From JBDTLH01 sp039934875 (GTDB taxonomy: Bacteria; Acidobacteriota; Terriglobia; Terriglobales; Acidobacteriaceae), in NCBI GenBank assembly GCA_039934875.1, contig JBDTLH010000046.1, positions 1 through 25,810 on the forward strand: a stretch of 25,810 nucleotides of DNA, read 5' to 3'. Position 1 is the first letter of the stretch, and every line of letters starts with the position of its first letter. Below the pieces are notes generated by a model that searched no databases, had not been told where the DNA came from, and saw only the letters and a list, made by a program, of their open reading frames with translations. Below are positions 1-7,265 of this stretch, piece after piece. The position numbers were made by a program, and so were the translations under genes.

Positions 1-123
1 GAAGAGCTGGCACGGCTGCTCAAGGAACCGAAGATGATGGCCGTGGGCACGGCTCAGAGCTATCGCGAAGCCCGCGAGATCAGCGAGGCCATGATTGTGC
101 ATGGGGAAATTAACCCGAGTTGA
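1..123 (+). CDS. C-terminal 40 residues of an unidentified protein
   Basis: The window opens inside an open reading frame that is read from the first base and closes with TGA at 121-123. The visible tail is hydrophilic and probably helical, with segments such as EELARLLKEPKMMAVGT and EAREISEAMIVHG. I do not recognise the family. It is called as coding because the frame is open from the window edge, the residue composition is protein-like, and the next 430 bases carry only non-coding elements. The gene begins outside the window, so its length and function cannot be judged. Confidence 0.6.
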   Translation, partial: EELARLLKEPKMMAVGTAQSYREAREISEAMIVHGEINPS

Positions 124-553
124 AGAGCAATTCGCTGCCGGCTGCTGTCTTGCTGTCTGCACTAATGGCTGCGCGGTCGCGCTAGGGAGACTCTGATTAA
201 CTGTATGATCTGAAGTTTTGGGTAGACCCCCGGCTTCAGCCGGGGGATAAATCACTGAAAAGAATTGGCGGCTTTTAGCCGCTGGGGTACTGGTTCACTT
301 AACCAGAGTTTCCCTAGATTAGGGCTGGGTTGACAATGTGAGGCAGGCGCCGTCATTCGATTGATTGCGAGATTAGTTGCGCTTTCCCCTGACCGCGAAG
401 CGTACTGCATTCGGCTGAATGCGAAAGAATCAGCTTCTTCACGACGACCTGGCTGTATTGCGCGGAGACGCCTTCTATTCAACAGCGGCAGGATGATATA
501 GTCAGACTCTTCTAATCTTCGTGGCGCGGTATGCGGGATAGAATGGTTCCTGA
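124..553. other. Intergenic region upstream of the methyltransferase
   Basis: About 430 bases without a supported gene. It holds the inverted-repeat element at 182-317. The remaining 236 bases (318-553) should contain the promoter of the methyltransferase/endonuclease pair, but I see no convincing -35/-10 pair or operator. Minus-strand open frames here carry no recognisable domain and run into the methyltransferase gene, so they are treated as chance. Confidence 0.5.
182..317. mobile_element. MITE-like 136-bp element with 19-bp inverted ends and two inner hairpins
   Basis: The left end CTAGGGAGACTCTGATTAA (182-200) and the reverse complement of the right end (299-317) agree at 17 of 19 positions. 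Between them lie two hairpins: CCCCCGGC/GCCGGGGG around a TTCA loop (227-234 with 239-246), and GCGGC/GCCGC around TTTTA (268-272 with 278-282). There is no open reading frame of its own. The inner double-hairpin module (about 217-290) recurs in inverted orientation at 14172-14240 without the terminal repeats. Terminal inverted repeats on a short non-coding body fit a miniature transposable element. It could also be a REP-like repeat that happens to lie inside a larger dyad. No clear target-site duplication was seen. Confidence 0.5.
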
Positions 554-1276
554 ATGACACGAAGCGAAAAATGGAAACCACGCCTGCTCGATCTGTTCTG
601 CTGTGCCGGAGGCGCCGGCGTCGGCTACAGCAGGGCCGGCTTTGAAGTGGTCGGCGTGGACATCGGCCCACAACCGAACTATCCTCTCACGTTCATTCAA
701 GGCGATGCGCTGAAACTCGATCCGAAGTTTATTGCCTCATTCGACGCCATCCATGCATCCCCGCCGTGTCAGTCGTACTCCGACCTTGCCAAACGCAATA
801 AGAACGCCCACGAATGGCCGCGTCTGGTTGAGCCGGTGCGGGAGATGTTGGTCCATTCCGGGCTCTACTACATCATTGAAAACGTCGAAGGCGCTCCGCT
901 CCACAATCCGGCCGTACTTTGCGGGACCATGTTCAAAGAACTCCGCGTACTCCGTCACAGATTGTTCGAGACGAATTTCCCGGTCCTCGCGCCTCCTCAT
1001 GGGCCACATCCGCTGTGCCACACTTTTGATAAACGAAAATCCCACTACGGAAAGACCGACGACATGCGCGACTTCGTCTCCGTCAATGGCGGCGGCAACT
1101 GTAGCGTCGCCGCTGCGCGCGATGCAATGGGAATAGGTTGGATGAACAAGGGCGAGCTTAATGAAGCAATTCCGCCCGCATACACTCAGCTGATCGGCGA
1201 GCAGCTTAAAACGCAGATACTCTCGTCACGCGGCACCCGCGCGCAAGTCGAGGAATATGCCGAAGCCTTCAGCTAA
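554..1276 (+). CDS. DNA (cytosine-5) methyltransferase
   Basis: The 240-residue protein should transfer a methyl group from S-adenosylmethionine to C5 of cytosine in a specific DNA sequence. Motif I DLFCCAGGAG is at residues 13-22 (AdoMet binding). The catalytic PCQ of motif IV, in ASPPCQSYS, is at 71-73. ENVEG of motif VI is at 109-113. The stretch around 115-200 must serve as target recognition and is short. The C-terminal block EAIPPAYTQLIGEQL resembles motif X but has the IPP ahead of the IGEQL, as in small phage-like enzymes. It is much shorter than typical Dcm proteins (about 400 or more residues). The last 20 bases overlap the HNH endonuclease gene, so the two are probably co-translated. 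The ATG start has no strong Shine-Dalgarno sequence. The target sequence cannot be read from the protein. Confidence 0.9.
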   Translation: MTRSEKWKPRLLDLFCCAGGAGVGYSRAGFEVVGVDIGPQPNYPLTFIQGDALKLDPKFIASFDAIHASPPCQSYSDLAKRNKNAHEWPRLVEPVREMLVHSGLYYIIENVEGAPLHNPAVLCGTMFKELRVLRHRLFETNFPVLAPPHGPHPLCHTFDKRKSHYGKTDDMRDFVSVNGGGNCSVAAARDAMGIGWMNKGELNEAIPPAYTQLIGEQLKTQILSSRGTRAQVEEYAEAFS

Positions 1277-1829
1277 GGAGAGGATAAGGCAGTTCTTTCG
1301 GGCCGAAGTCGGTCGTGTAGTTACCTCGATGCAGCTCAAAGAGGCAGCGGGCAACGTGAGCGAATGGGCGCGTCGCGTCCGTGAACTTCGCGAGATCGAG
1401 AAATGGCCCATCCTCACGCACCATGACAGAACGGACCTAAAACCCGGTCAATACCTCTTGACTGAAGCGCCGCCGGAAAAGGACTTCATCAAGTTCGGCA
1501 GGCCTATGTCCGCGAAGGTCCGGGCGGCGGTTCTCGACCGGAATGGCTTTACCTGTCAGATGTGCGGACTTACTCCCGGTGAAATTGACCCGACTACGGC
1601 CCGCAAAGTTCGACTTCACATCGGCCATATTATCGACAAGAGCCTGGGCGGCAAGGATGAGCTCTCCAACCTGCGTGCGCTCTGCTCCACCTGTAATCAA
1701 GGAGCCAAGAACGTCACGAACGAGAAGCCCACAACCATCTGGCTGCTAAGCCAAATCAGACGAGCTGGGCACGACGAGCAGCTCGCCGTTCTGAACTGGC
1801 TCCGCAAGAAATTCAACGCTCCGGAGTGA
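1257..1829 (+). CDS. HNH endonuclease, probable restriction enzyme
   Basis: The 190-residue protein has an N-terminal region (about 5-70) that looks like a winged helix, with helices around AKERIRQFF, QLKEAAG and WARRVRELRE followed by a short strand region ending in GQYLL. The C-terminal HNH domain (about 85-150) has a structural zinc site, CQMC at 100-103 with CSTC at 143-146. The catalytic HIGHI is at 121-125, with Asn138 in ELSNLRALC. HNH proteins of this build are found as type II restriction enzymes. The start lies 20 bases inside the methyltransferase gene, which argues for one restriction-modification operon in which the methylase is made first. A solitary homing or phage HNH nuclease is the alternative, but the overlap makes that less likely. 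Confidence 0.85.
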   Translation: MPKPSAKERIRQFFRAEVGRVVTSMQLKEAAGNVSEWARRVRELREIEKWPILTHHDRTDLKPGQYLLTEAPPEKDFIKFGRPMSAKVRAAVLDRNGFTCQMCGLTPGEIDPTTARKVRLHIGHIIDKSLGGKDELSNLRALCSTCNQGAKNVTNEKPTTIWLLSQIRRAGHDEQLAVLNWLRKKFNAPE

Positions 1830-1869
1830 TTCAAAGCTCGGGATCCTGGATTTAAACAGCCTGACGTTT

Positions 1870-2283
1870 CTAGTCCAACTCCAGAAACCTGCGCAAACGG
1901 GCGAAAACGCGATCGCTCCGCCGCAACTCACATTCCCAGATCACCAGTACCCGGTACCCGGCACGTCTGAGTAGCCGATAATTCTTGCGGTCCCGCTCGG
2001 CATTCCCTTCCAACTTCTTGCGCCAGAATGCGCGTCGGGTCGTGGGCAGACTATTTCGTGTGCAACCAGAGTGCCGGTGCCAGAAACAACCGTGAACGAA
2101 TATGGCCTTCTTCCGACTTCGGAAAACGATGTCGGGGCGCCCCGGTAACTCCTTTGCGTGTAAACGATACCGCAGCCCCATGCTCCAAAGCAGTTTTCTA
2201 ACAGCTTTTTCCGGCGCAGTGTCTTCGCTTGGTACCCGCGCCATGAGTCGGCTTCGTTGCGCCGGCGTTAAGCGATCCACCAT
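1870..2283 (-). CDS. vsr: Very short patch repair endonuclease (Vsr)
   Basis: Vsr nicks DNA 5' of the T in T:G mismatches left when 5-methylcytosine deaminates, starting short-patch repair. The 137-residue product matches the family throughout: PSEDTAPEKAVRKLL near the N terminus, GRPDIVF with Asp51, and HGCFWHRHSGC with His64, Cys66, His69, His71 and Cys74, and WEC with Cys118. With the ATG at 2283, Asp51, His64 and His69 take the same numbers as the catalytic residues of E. coli Vsr, which supports this start over a GTG at 2307. Two zinc ligands are shifted by one because of a one-residue insertion. The gene converges on the HNH nuclease with 40 bases between the stops. Its presence supports the neighbouring methylase being a C5 enzyme. 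Confidence 0.93.
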   Translation of the reverse strand: MVDRLTPAQRSRLMARVPSEDTAPEKAVRKLLWSMGLRYRLHAKELPGRPDIVFRSRKKAIFVHGCFWHRHSGCTRNSLPTTRRAFWRKKLEGNAERDRKNYRLLRRAGYRVLVIWECELRRSDRVFARLRRFLELD

Positions 2284-2554
2284 GACTTCAGAATACCGAT
2301 ATTTCACGGAAGCACATGGCTTTTTACGTTGGCAATGTGATCGTAGGCGGAGGAATACTCCCTATGAAAGCGCTTTAGGCTGAGATGTCATCCCGCGTCG
2401 CCTACTACGTAGGGCAACTCTAGATCCTCATTAACAAAGCCAGAGGGCTCTCCCGCAGTGTCCCTCAGGCGCATTCGTATAGCGCCGACCCAATAACCTT
2501 GCTGCGTTTGCCCACTCCCAATCCCATTGCTATGATGAATGGTTCGCCACCATT

Positions 2555-3016
2555 ATGTACGACGACTTTAAAGCCATTGACCGTTGGAGCGGCGAGGAGG
2601 TCCACTTCGCGTGGGTCGCCAACATCGTCGCCATCGCCACCCGCCACGCCGATGCCGTGGACGTTAAGTTTCTCGCCCAAGGGGCTGGCGAAAACGGCCG
2701 TCCGGTATGGATCGCCTTGCCCGCCGAGGCGTGGGTGCGCTTCAAGCAGCAGACCGGACACAGCATCACCGACCGCCTCGCCATCCAGATCGCCGGACAT
2801 TATCTCAAGCAGGCGATCGAGAGCGGATACGATAGCGGACGCGAAACCTACACCCTCACCATCGATGAGGTGCTCCAGCATCTCGATGCGGTGATGCAAG
2901 AGGCGAAGCACACCGACCTTCTTCCCATCGTGCCGCGCATCGCCGGAACCGGCAACTCCGAAGCCGACGTCGCGCGCGAGGTCACCTTCTCTCCGGGCAG
3001 CCGCCCACCGGCGTAA
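2555..3016 (+). CDS. Hypothetical protein, 153 residues
   Basis: I do not recognise a family. The protein is soluble, without signal peptide or membrane segment. Residues 1-60 look like a mixed alpha/beta region (RWSGEEVHFAWVANIVAIATR). Residues 70-120 are helical (ITDRLAIQIAGHYLKQAIE and TIDEVLQHLDAVMQEA). The last 30 residues are probably flexible. Codon bias, with G/C strongly favoured at the third position in this frame, supports it as the coding strand over a 193-residue minus-strand frame covering the same bases. No clear Shine-Dalgarno sequence precedes the ATG. It lies 75 bases upstream of the DUF2203 gene on the same strand and may share its transcript. Confidence 0.65.
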   Translation: MYDDFKAIDRWSGEEVHFAWVANIVAIATRHADAVDVKFLAQGAGENGRPVWIALPAEAWVRFKQQTGHSITDRLAIQIAGHYLKQAIESGYDSGRETYTLTIDEVLQHLDAVMQEAKHTDLLPIVPRIAGTGNSEADVAREVTFSPGSRPPA

Positions 3017-3091
3017 CCGCCCTTCCACCGACAGCTTGCCCGGCAACTTTACCGCCTGAAACTCGTGGCTGCCTTATACAATCTAATTATC

Positions 3092-3526
3092 ATGCGGACC
3101 TTCACCCTCGAAGAAGCGCGCTGGCTCCTCCCCGGAGTCAAAGGCTTGCTGCACACCGCGATCGACGGTAAGAAGACCATCGAGAGCGTTGAGGCCGAGC
3201 TTATGGCGGTCAACCACCGCATCTTCCTCTCCGGAGGCATGCTGCCCGACATCATTCATCTCGCACACCGCCGCGCAATCCGCGACCACGCCATCCACTC
3301 CGTCCGCGACGCCCTCGCCGAGATCGACGCCATGGGAGTACAGGTCAAAGATATCGACTCCGGCCTCCTCGACTTCCCCTGCCAATTAAAAGAGGAGATC
3401 GTCCTGCTCTGCTGGAAGTCAGGCGAGGAAGACATCACCTACTGGCACGGCATGGAAGAAGGCTTCCGCGGACGCAAACCAATCACCGACGCCATCCGCC
3501 GCAGCGCAAATCAGAAATCCCACTAG
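3092..3526 (+). CDS. DUF2203 family protein
   Basis: The 144-residue protein starts MRTFTLEEARWLLPGVKGLL, which is the usual beginning of DUF2203 proteins. The C-terminal half has the family signatures: an IDAMGVQVKDIDSGLLDFP block, an LLCWKSGEEDITYWHG block and EGFRGRKPI. The function of the family is not known. The frame is open for nine more codons upstream to a GTG at 3065, but family similarity begins at the ATG at 3092. The protein is cytoplasmic and mainly helical at the N terminus. It follows the 153-residue hypothetical gene on the same strand. An AT-rich stretch rich in T-runs (about 3600-3680) follows it and may end transcription, although I see no clean hairpin. Confidence 0.85.
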   Translation: MRTFTLEEARWLLPGVKGLLHTAIDGKKTIESVEAELMAVNHRIFLSGGMLPDIIHLAHRRAIRDHAIHSVRDALAEIDAMGVQVKDIDSGLLDFPCQLKEEIVLLCWKSGEEDITYWHGMEEGFRGRKPITDAIRRSANQKSH

Positions 3527-3705
3527 AGAAAGAGGCCTGCGTCCGGATCTGTTCGTGCGTCGCCACAGCCGTCGTCCGCCTGCCCATAACGCTCTAGTTA
3601 CGATAATTTTAGTACAAATTCACCGTCAAATCATCGATATTTTGAGCGTTTTTGAACACTTTTTTGCGCCTTTTTTGCGCGCTGCAATTTCGAAGAAACG
3701 TCCGT

Positions 3706-4107
3706 TCAACGAGTCCTAACCTCTTTGGTTTCATCAGGATTGCTCACCTCGCCGAAGACCCCGTCGTTGACCCCGATATCCTCCTCAAAAGTGTGCTCCA
3801 ACTGGGCATATTCGGGATGGTGTTCGGCCACAACATGCTCCTCGATCTCCTCCTCGCGCGAGCGCGCCAAGTCATTCAAAAGAAAGGTCACTACGATCGA
3901 ACTGACGAAGGCAACCACGACCACCTTCCAGTTCGATCCGCCGCCCGACAGGCCAAATCCCCGGCACACCATCGCGCCCACAATCGCGCCCACAATCCCA
4001 ATCCCTCCATCAACCGCCCCATGCCAGTTAACTGTATGAAAACGCATGAGCTTACCGGTGAAGAACCCGCCAATCACCCCGACGATAATCCAATAGATCG
4101 GTGCCAT
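3706..4107 (-). CDS. YeaQ/GlsB-like (transglycosylase-associated) membrane protein
   Basis: The 133-residue protein has three predicted membrane segments at about residues 5-20, 31-52 and 60-78. These are glycine-rich (IIVGVIGGFFTGKL, GGIGIVGAIVGAMV), as in the small YeaQ/YmgE/GlsB family (Pfam Transgly_assoc). Members of that family are stress-associated inner membrane proteins of unclear biochemical role. The protein is longer than the usual 80-90 residues because of an acidic cytoplasmic tail from about 80 to 133 (REEEIEEHV, FEEDIGVNDG). A good ribosome site, AAAGGGG, lies just upstream of the ATG. The gene is divergent from the aminotransferase at 4242, so the 134 bases between them should hold two promoters. 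A plus-strand frame over the same bases is a shadow. Confidence 0.75.
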   Translation of the reverse strand: MAPIYWIIVGVIGGFFTGKLMRFHTVNWHGAVDGGIGIVGAIVGAMVCRGFGLSGGGSNWKVVVVAFVSSIVVTFLLNDLARSREEEIEEHVVAEHHPEYAQLEHTFEEDIGVNDGVFGEVSNPDETKEVRTR

Positions 4108-4241
4108 CCATTACCCCTTTCCACCTCAAATTCGCAGGAACTCAGGAACTAAAGATACAAGTATCAGCAGGACCCAAAAACTAAGATGCGCCTAAATGCC
4201 CGCAAAATGCAACAAACTCTGCTAGAAGCTAAACTAAACAG

Positions 4242-5387
4242 GTGAAGAGCGCCTCTGCCCCCATCCCGACACTCGATCTTTCCCGCCAATTCGCTACGAT
4301 TCGAGACGAGGTCCTCGCCACCGTGGAGCGGGTCTGCGTCTCGCAGCACTATGTTCTGGGCGAGGAAGTCCTTCGTTTTGAGCAGGATGCGGCGGCTGCG
4401 CTCGATGCCGCGCATGCCGTGGGCTGTGCCTCGGGCACCGACGCCCTGTGGCTGGCATTGGCTGCGGCCAACATTGGCCCAGGCGATAAGGTGATTACCA
4501 CTCCGTTCACCTTCTTCGCGTCAGCCAGCTCAATCACCCGCGCGGGCGCGCGTCCCGTCTTCGTGGATATCGAAGAGGACACCTTCAACCTCGACCCCGT
4601 GCGCCTCGAAGATGCAGTAAACAAAGCAGATAACTCGCTCAAGGCGGTCATGCCCATCCACCTCTACGGGCAATGCGCGGACATGACGCGCATCAACGCT
4701 ATCTGTGGAGCGCATAAAATGACCGTCATCGAGGATGCCGCGCAGGCATTCGGCGCGCAGTGGAAGAGCAGGCCCGCAGGCTCGCTAGGCGATGCCGCCG
4801 CCTTCAGCTTCTATCCCACCAAGAACCTCAGCGCCTACGGAGACGCCGGGCTGTGCTCAACCAACAGTCCTGATCTGGCGGAGCGCATGAGAATGCTGCG
4901 CAATCACGGCAGCCGTGAACGCTACCATCACGATGAAATTGGCTGGAACAGCCGCCTCGATTCGATACAGGCGGCCGTTCTGAATGTCAAGCTGCCGCAC
5001 CTCAGTGGCTGGAACAATGCGCGGCGGGAGAAGGCGTGCTATTACTTTAAGCTATTCGGCGATGCCGGCTTGATTCAGTCCGGGCAGGTGAAATTGCCGG
5101 TCACGCGCAAAGAGGCATTTCATATATACCATCAGTTCGTCATTCGCGCCGAGAGGCGGAACGAGTTGCGCGCGTCTCTTGCCGCGAACAAGATCGGTTC
5201 GGAGATTTACTATCCTGTCCCGCTACATCTACAGAAGAGCCTCGCGTTTCTCGGTTATAAAGAGGGTGATTTTCCTGTTTCGGAGAAGGCGGCGCAGGAG
5301 GTGCTGGCGATTCCTATTTACCCGGAGCTTACAAAGCAGGAGCAGGAGAGGGTAGTGGAGGCGATCGCGGCGTTTTATGCGGCCTGA
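4242..5387 (+). CDS. DegT/DnrJ/EryC1/StrS family PLP-dependent aminotransferase
   Basis: This 381-residue protein belongs to the sugar aminotransferases that convert a keto group on a nucleotide sugar to an amino group, usually with glutamate as donor. The nucleotide-sugar and PLP pocket motif ASGTDALWLAL is at 63-73. The PLP-contacting EDAAQAFGA is at 164-172. The Schiff-base lysine is Lys194 in SFYPTKNLSAYGDAG. The family's NSRLDSIQAAVLNVKL block follows. Length is normal. The start is a GTG with no clear Shine-Dalgarno sequence. The nearest relatives by pattern act on 3-keto or 4-keto UDP/dTDP sugars (WbpE- or FdtB-like), but the substrate cannot be fixed from sequence. A CgeB-type glycosyltransferase follows 87 bases downstream, so both may act on one surface glycan. 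Confidence 0.9.
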   Translation: MKSASAPIPTLDLSRQFATIRDEVLATVERVCVSQHYVLGEEVLRFEQDAAAALDAAHAVGCASGTDALWLALAAANIGPGDKVITTPFTFFASASSITRAGARPVFVDIEEDTFNLDPVRLEDAVNKADNSLKAVMPIHLYGQCADMTRINAICGAHKMTVIEDAAQAFGAQWKSRPAGSLGDAAAFSFYPTKNLSAYGDAGLCSTNSPDLAERMRMLRNHGSRERYHHDEIGWNSRLDSIQAAVLNVKLPHLSGWNNARREKACYYFKLFGDAGLIQSGQVKLPVTRKEAFHIYHQFVIRAERRNELRASLAANKIGSEIYYPVPLHLQKSLAFLGYKEGDFPVSEKAAQEVLAIPIYPELTKQEQERVVEAIAAFYAA

Positions 5388-5474
5388 TTGGCAAGAGCGC
5401 AGTTTATCTCAACCGGGGCCGGCGCTTATCGTCACGGCCACAGCGCGACGATTTTCATTCGGGTGTGGCAGCAG

Positions 5475-6479
5475 ATGAGGGTATTCGTAATCGGGCCGCA
5501 GTTCTGTGACTCTTTTGCGCGCAATATCTCCACTACATTGCAACAGATGGGCCACGAAGTATCTATTCACCCCGGCAGCAGACATCGCCATGATGTCGCG
5601 GGAGCGAGAAACGCGCTATGGGCCTACGCGCACAAGATTGCGCCGTCAATCGATGCCGGATTTTTGCGGCGCTTGTATCAGGATGTCGAGAACTGCCGTC
5701 CGGCATTAGTGCTGGTCACCCATGATCTTTTCACCTCTGGGCAGGTGGAGCGGATCAAGCGCTCAGCGCAGTGTCCGGTGTTTTGCTGGTACGTCGATCC
5801 CATCGCCAACGTCAAGCATGACGCACTATTTGCGGGGGCATACGATCAGGTATTCGCCAAAGAGCCGCGCCTGGTCGAGACCCTGGCACGTAAGCTGAAG
5901 GTGAATGCGGTGTATCTGGCTGAGGCGTGCAATCCGGTGTGGCACAAGCCGGTGGATCCCACGCCGGAGCAGCTTGTGCAATACGGCTGCGACGTGGCGG
6001 GACAGGGCACGCTGCATCCCTATCGCGCGCGCTTCTTTGAGGCGTTCGAGGGGAGCGGATTGCAGGTGAAGATTTGGGGCAGCGTTGCGGCCATGTCCGT
6101 CAAGAGTTCGAGCCGCGGATACTTTCAGTTCCGCTATATCGGGGAACAAGAAAAAGCTGTTGCCTTCCGCTCGGCGAAGGTGTTGGTCAACAACATGAAC
6201 TTCACCGAATTCGATGGGGTGAACAACACGCTGTTCGAAGCCGCAGGCTGTGGCGCGTTCGTGCTGTGCGATGCGAAAGCGGTGTTGCCATCGTTGTTCG
6301 TCGTCGGCGAGGAAGTCGTTACCTTCGAATCTCGGGATGAGTTGCTCGATAAACTGCGCTACTATTTGAGTGCCGCCGGCGAAGCGGAGCGGTTGGTAAT
6401 TCGCGAGCGCGCATGGCGGCGAGCGCATCACGACCACACCTACCAGAAGCGCATGCAGACCATATTGAGTGCTTTATAA
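5475..6479 (+). CDS. CgeB-like glycosyltransferase (glycosyl transferases group 1 type)
   Basis: The 334-residue protein, counted from the ATG at 5475, opens with MRVFVIGPQFCDSF, the first strand of a GT-B fold. It continues through ARNISTTLQQMGHEV and a central PVFCWYVDPIANV segment, as in the CgeB/DUF3880 group. The C-terminal nucleotide-sugar binding half carries VNNMNFTEFDGVNNTLFEAAGCGAFVL, in which the FEAAGCGA block with its conserved Glu is the donor-binding signature. The frame is open back to a TTG at 5388, directly after the aminotransferase stop, but those 29 extra residues do not look like a protein domain. No strong Shine-Dalgarno sequence was seen at either start. The gene ends exactly where convergent trpA ends, with no base between the two stop codons. 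Donor and acceptor are unknown. Confidence 0.85.
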   Translation: MRVFVIGPQFCDSFARNISTTLQQMGHEVSIHPGSRHRHDVAGARNALWAYAHKIAPSIDAGFLRRLYQDVENCRPALVLVTHDLFTSGQVERIKRSAQCPVFCWYVDPIANVKHDALFAGAYDQVFAKEPRLVETLARKLKVNAVYLAEACNPVWHKPVDPTPEQLVQYGCDVAGQGTLHPYRARFFEAFEGSGLQVKIWGSVAAMSVKSSSRGYFQFRYIGEQEKAVAFRSAKVLVNNMNFTEFDGVNNTLFEAAGCGAFVLCDAKAVLPSLFVVGEEVVTFESRDELLDKLRYYLSAAGEAERLVIRERAWRRAHHDHTYQKRMQTILSAL

Positions 6480-7265
6480 TTTTCCGCTGCCCAATGCCGA
6501 GGTCCGCTGGCCCGTAACGGAACGGACAAATTGGCCGACCGCTCCGGCTGCGTTTCCGCCTTCTCTCTCGATAATGCTGACGATTGCGCTGCCGATTACC
6601 ACTGCATCGGCGTAGCTCCCCACAACGCGGAATTGCTCTGCGTTGGAGACGCCGAAGCCGACTGCGATGGGCAGGGCGGTGAAGCGGCGCAATCGGGCAA
6701 CCAACTCCTGCGCGTCGGATGAGAGATCGGTTTGCGCGCCGGTGACGCCCAGGCGAGAAACCGCATAGATGAATCCGCTGCTGGCGTCTGCGATCCGCTG
6801 GAGACGATCATCGGGCGAGGTCGGAGCGGCGAGGAAGATGGTCGCCAGCTTATGTCCGTGCATGGAGCGGCGGTATTCCGCGGATTCTTCGACTGTCATA
6901 TCGGTCAGCAGCACGCCGTCGATGCCTGCGTCAGACGCCGCTCCGGCGAAGCGCTTTATGCCGTAACGCACAATCGGATTCAAATATGAAAAGATGATGA
7001 GCCCGGCATGCGCGCGCTGCCGGCGCACCGCTGCCGCCAGATCGATCACGTTCTGCAACGATGTGCGCTGCTGGAGCGCGCGTTCGCTGGCGCGTTGAAT
7101 CACCGGGCCATCCGCGAGCGGATCGCTGAAGGGAACGCCGAGTTCAATCACATCCGCGCCTGCGTCTATCGCCGCCAGAATGATCTCGCGCGAGGTCTCA
7201 AGGTCAGGATCGCCGCAAGTGACGTACACAATGAGCGCGGGCTTGTGGAGAAAGGAGAGCGGCAT
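6474..7265 (-). CDS. trpA: Tryptophan synthase alpha subunit
   Basis: TrpA cleaves indole-3-glycerol phosphate to indole and glyceraldehyde 3-phosphate and passes indole through a tunnel to TrpB. The protein has 263 residues, a normal length. The catalytic pair is Glu41 in VIELGVPFSDP and Asp52 in LADGP, corresponding to Glu49 and Asp60 of the Salmonella enzyme. The phosphate-binding end is PIAVGFGVSNAEQF, followed by ADAVVIGSAIV. The ATG at 7265 shares one base with the trpB stop (TGATG), which selects this start over a longer frame opening at 7439. It is the last gene of the trpCFBA run. Its TAA occupies 6474-6476, immediately next to the TAA of the opposing glycosyltransferase at 6477-6479. 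Confidence 0.97.
   Translation of the reverse strand: MPLSFLHKPALIVYVTCGDPDLETSREIILAAIDAGADVIELGVPFSDPLADGPVIQRASERALQQRTSLQNVIDLAAAVRRQRAHAGLIIFSYLNPIVRYGIKRFAGAASDAGIDGVLLTDMTVEESAEYRRSMHGHKLATIFLAAPTSPDDRLQRIADASSGFIYAVSRLGVTGAQTDLSSDAQELVARLRRFTALPIAVGFGVSNAEQFRVVGSYADAVVIGSAIVSIIEREGGNAAGAVGQFVRSVTGQRTSALGSGKL

Noticed and set aside
2398..2423. Small palindrome CCTAC-TAC-GTAGG upstream of the Vsr and hypothetical genes
   Set aside because: Only five paired bases with no T-run and no recurrence; could be chance.
2465..3046. 193-residue minus-strand frame
   Set aside because: Low-complexity Gly/Asp/Val composition; codon bias favours the plus-strand frame at 2555-3016.
3652..4152. 166-residue plus-strand frame
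   Set aside because: Overlaps the membrane protein on the minus strand, which has a good ribosome site and membrane segments.
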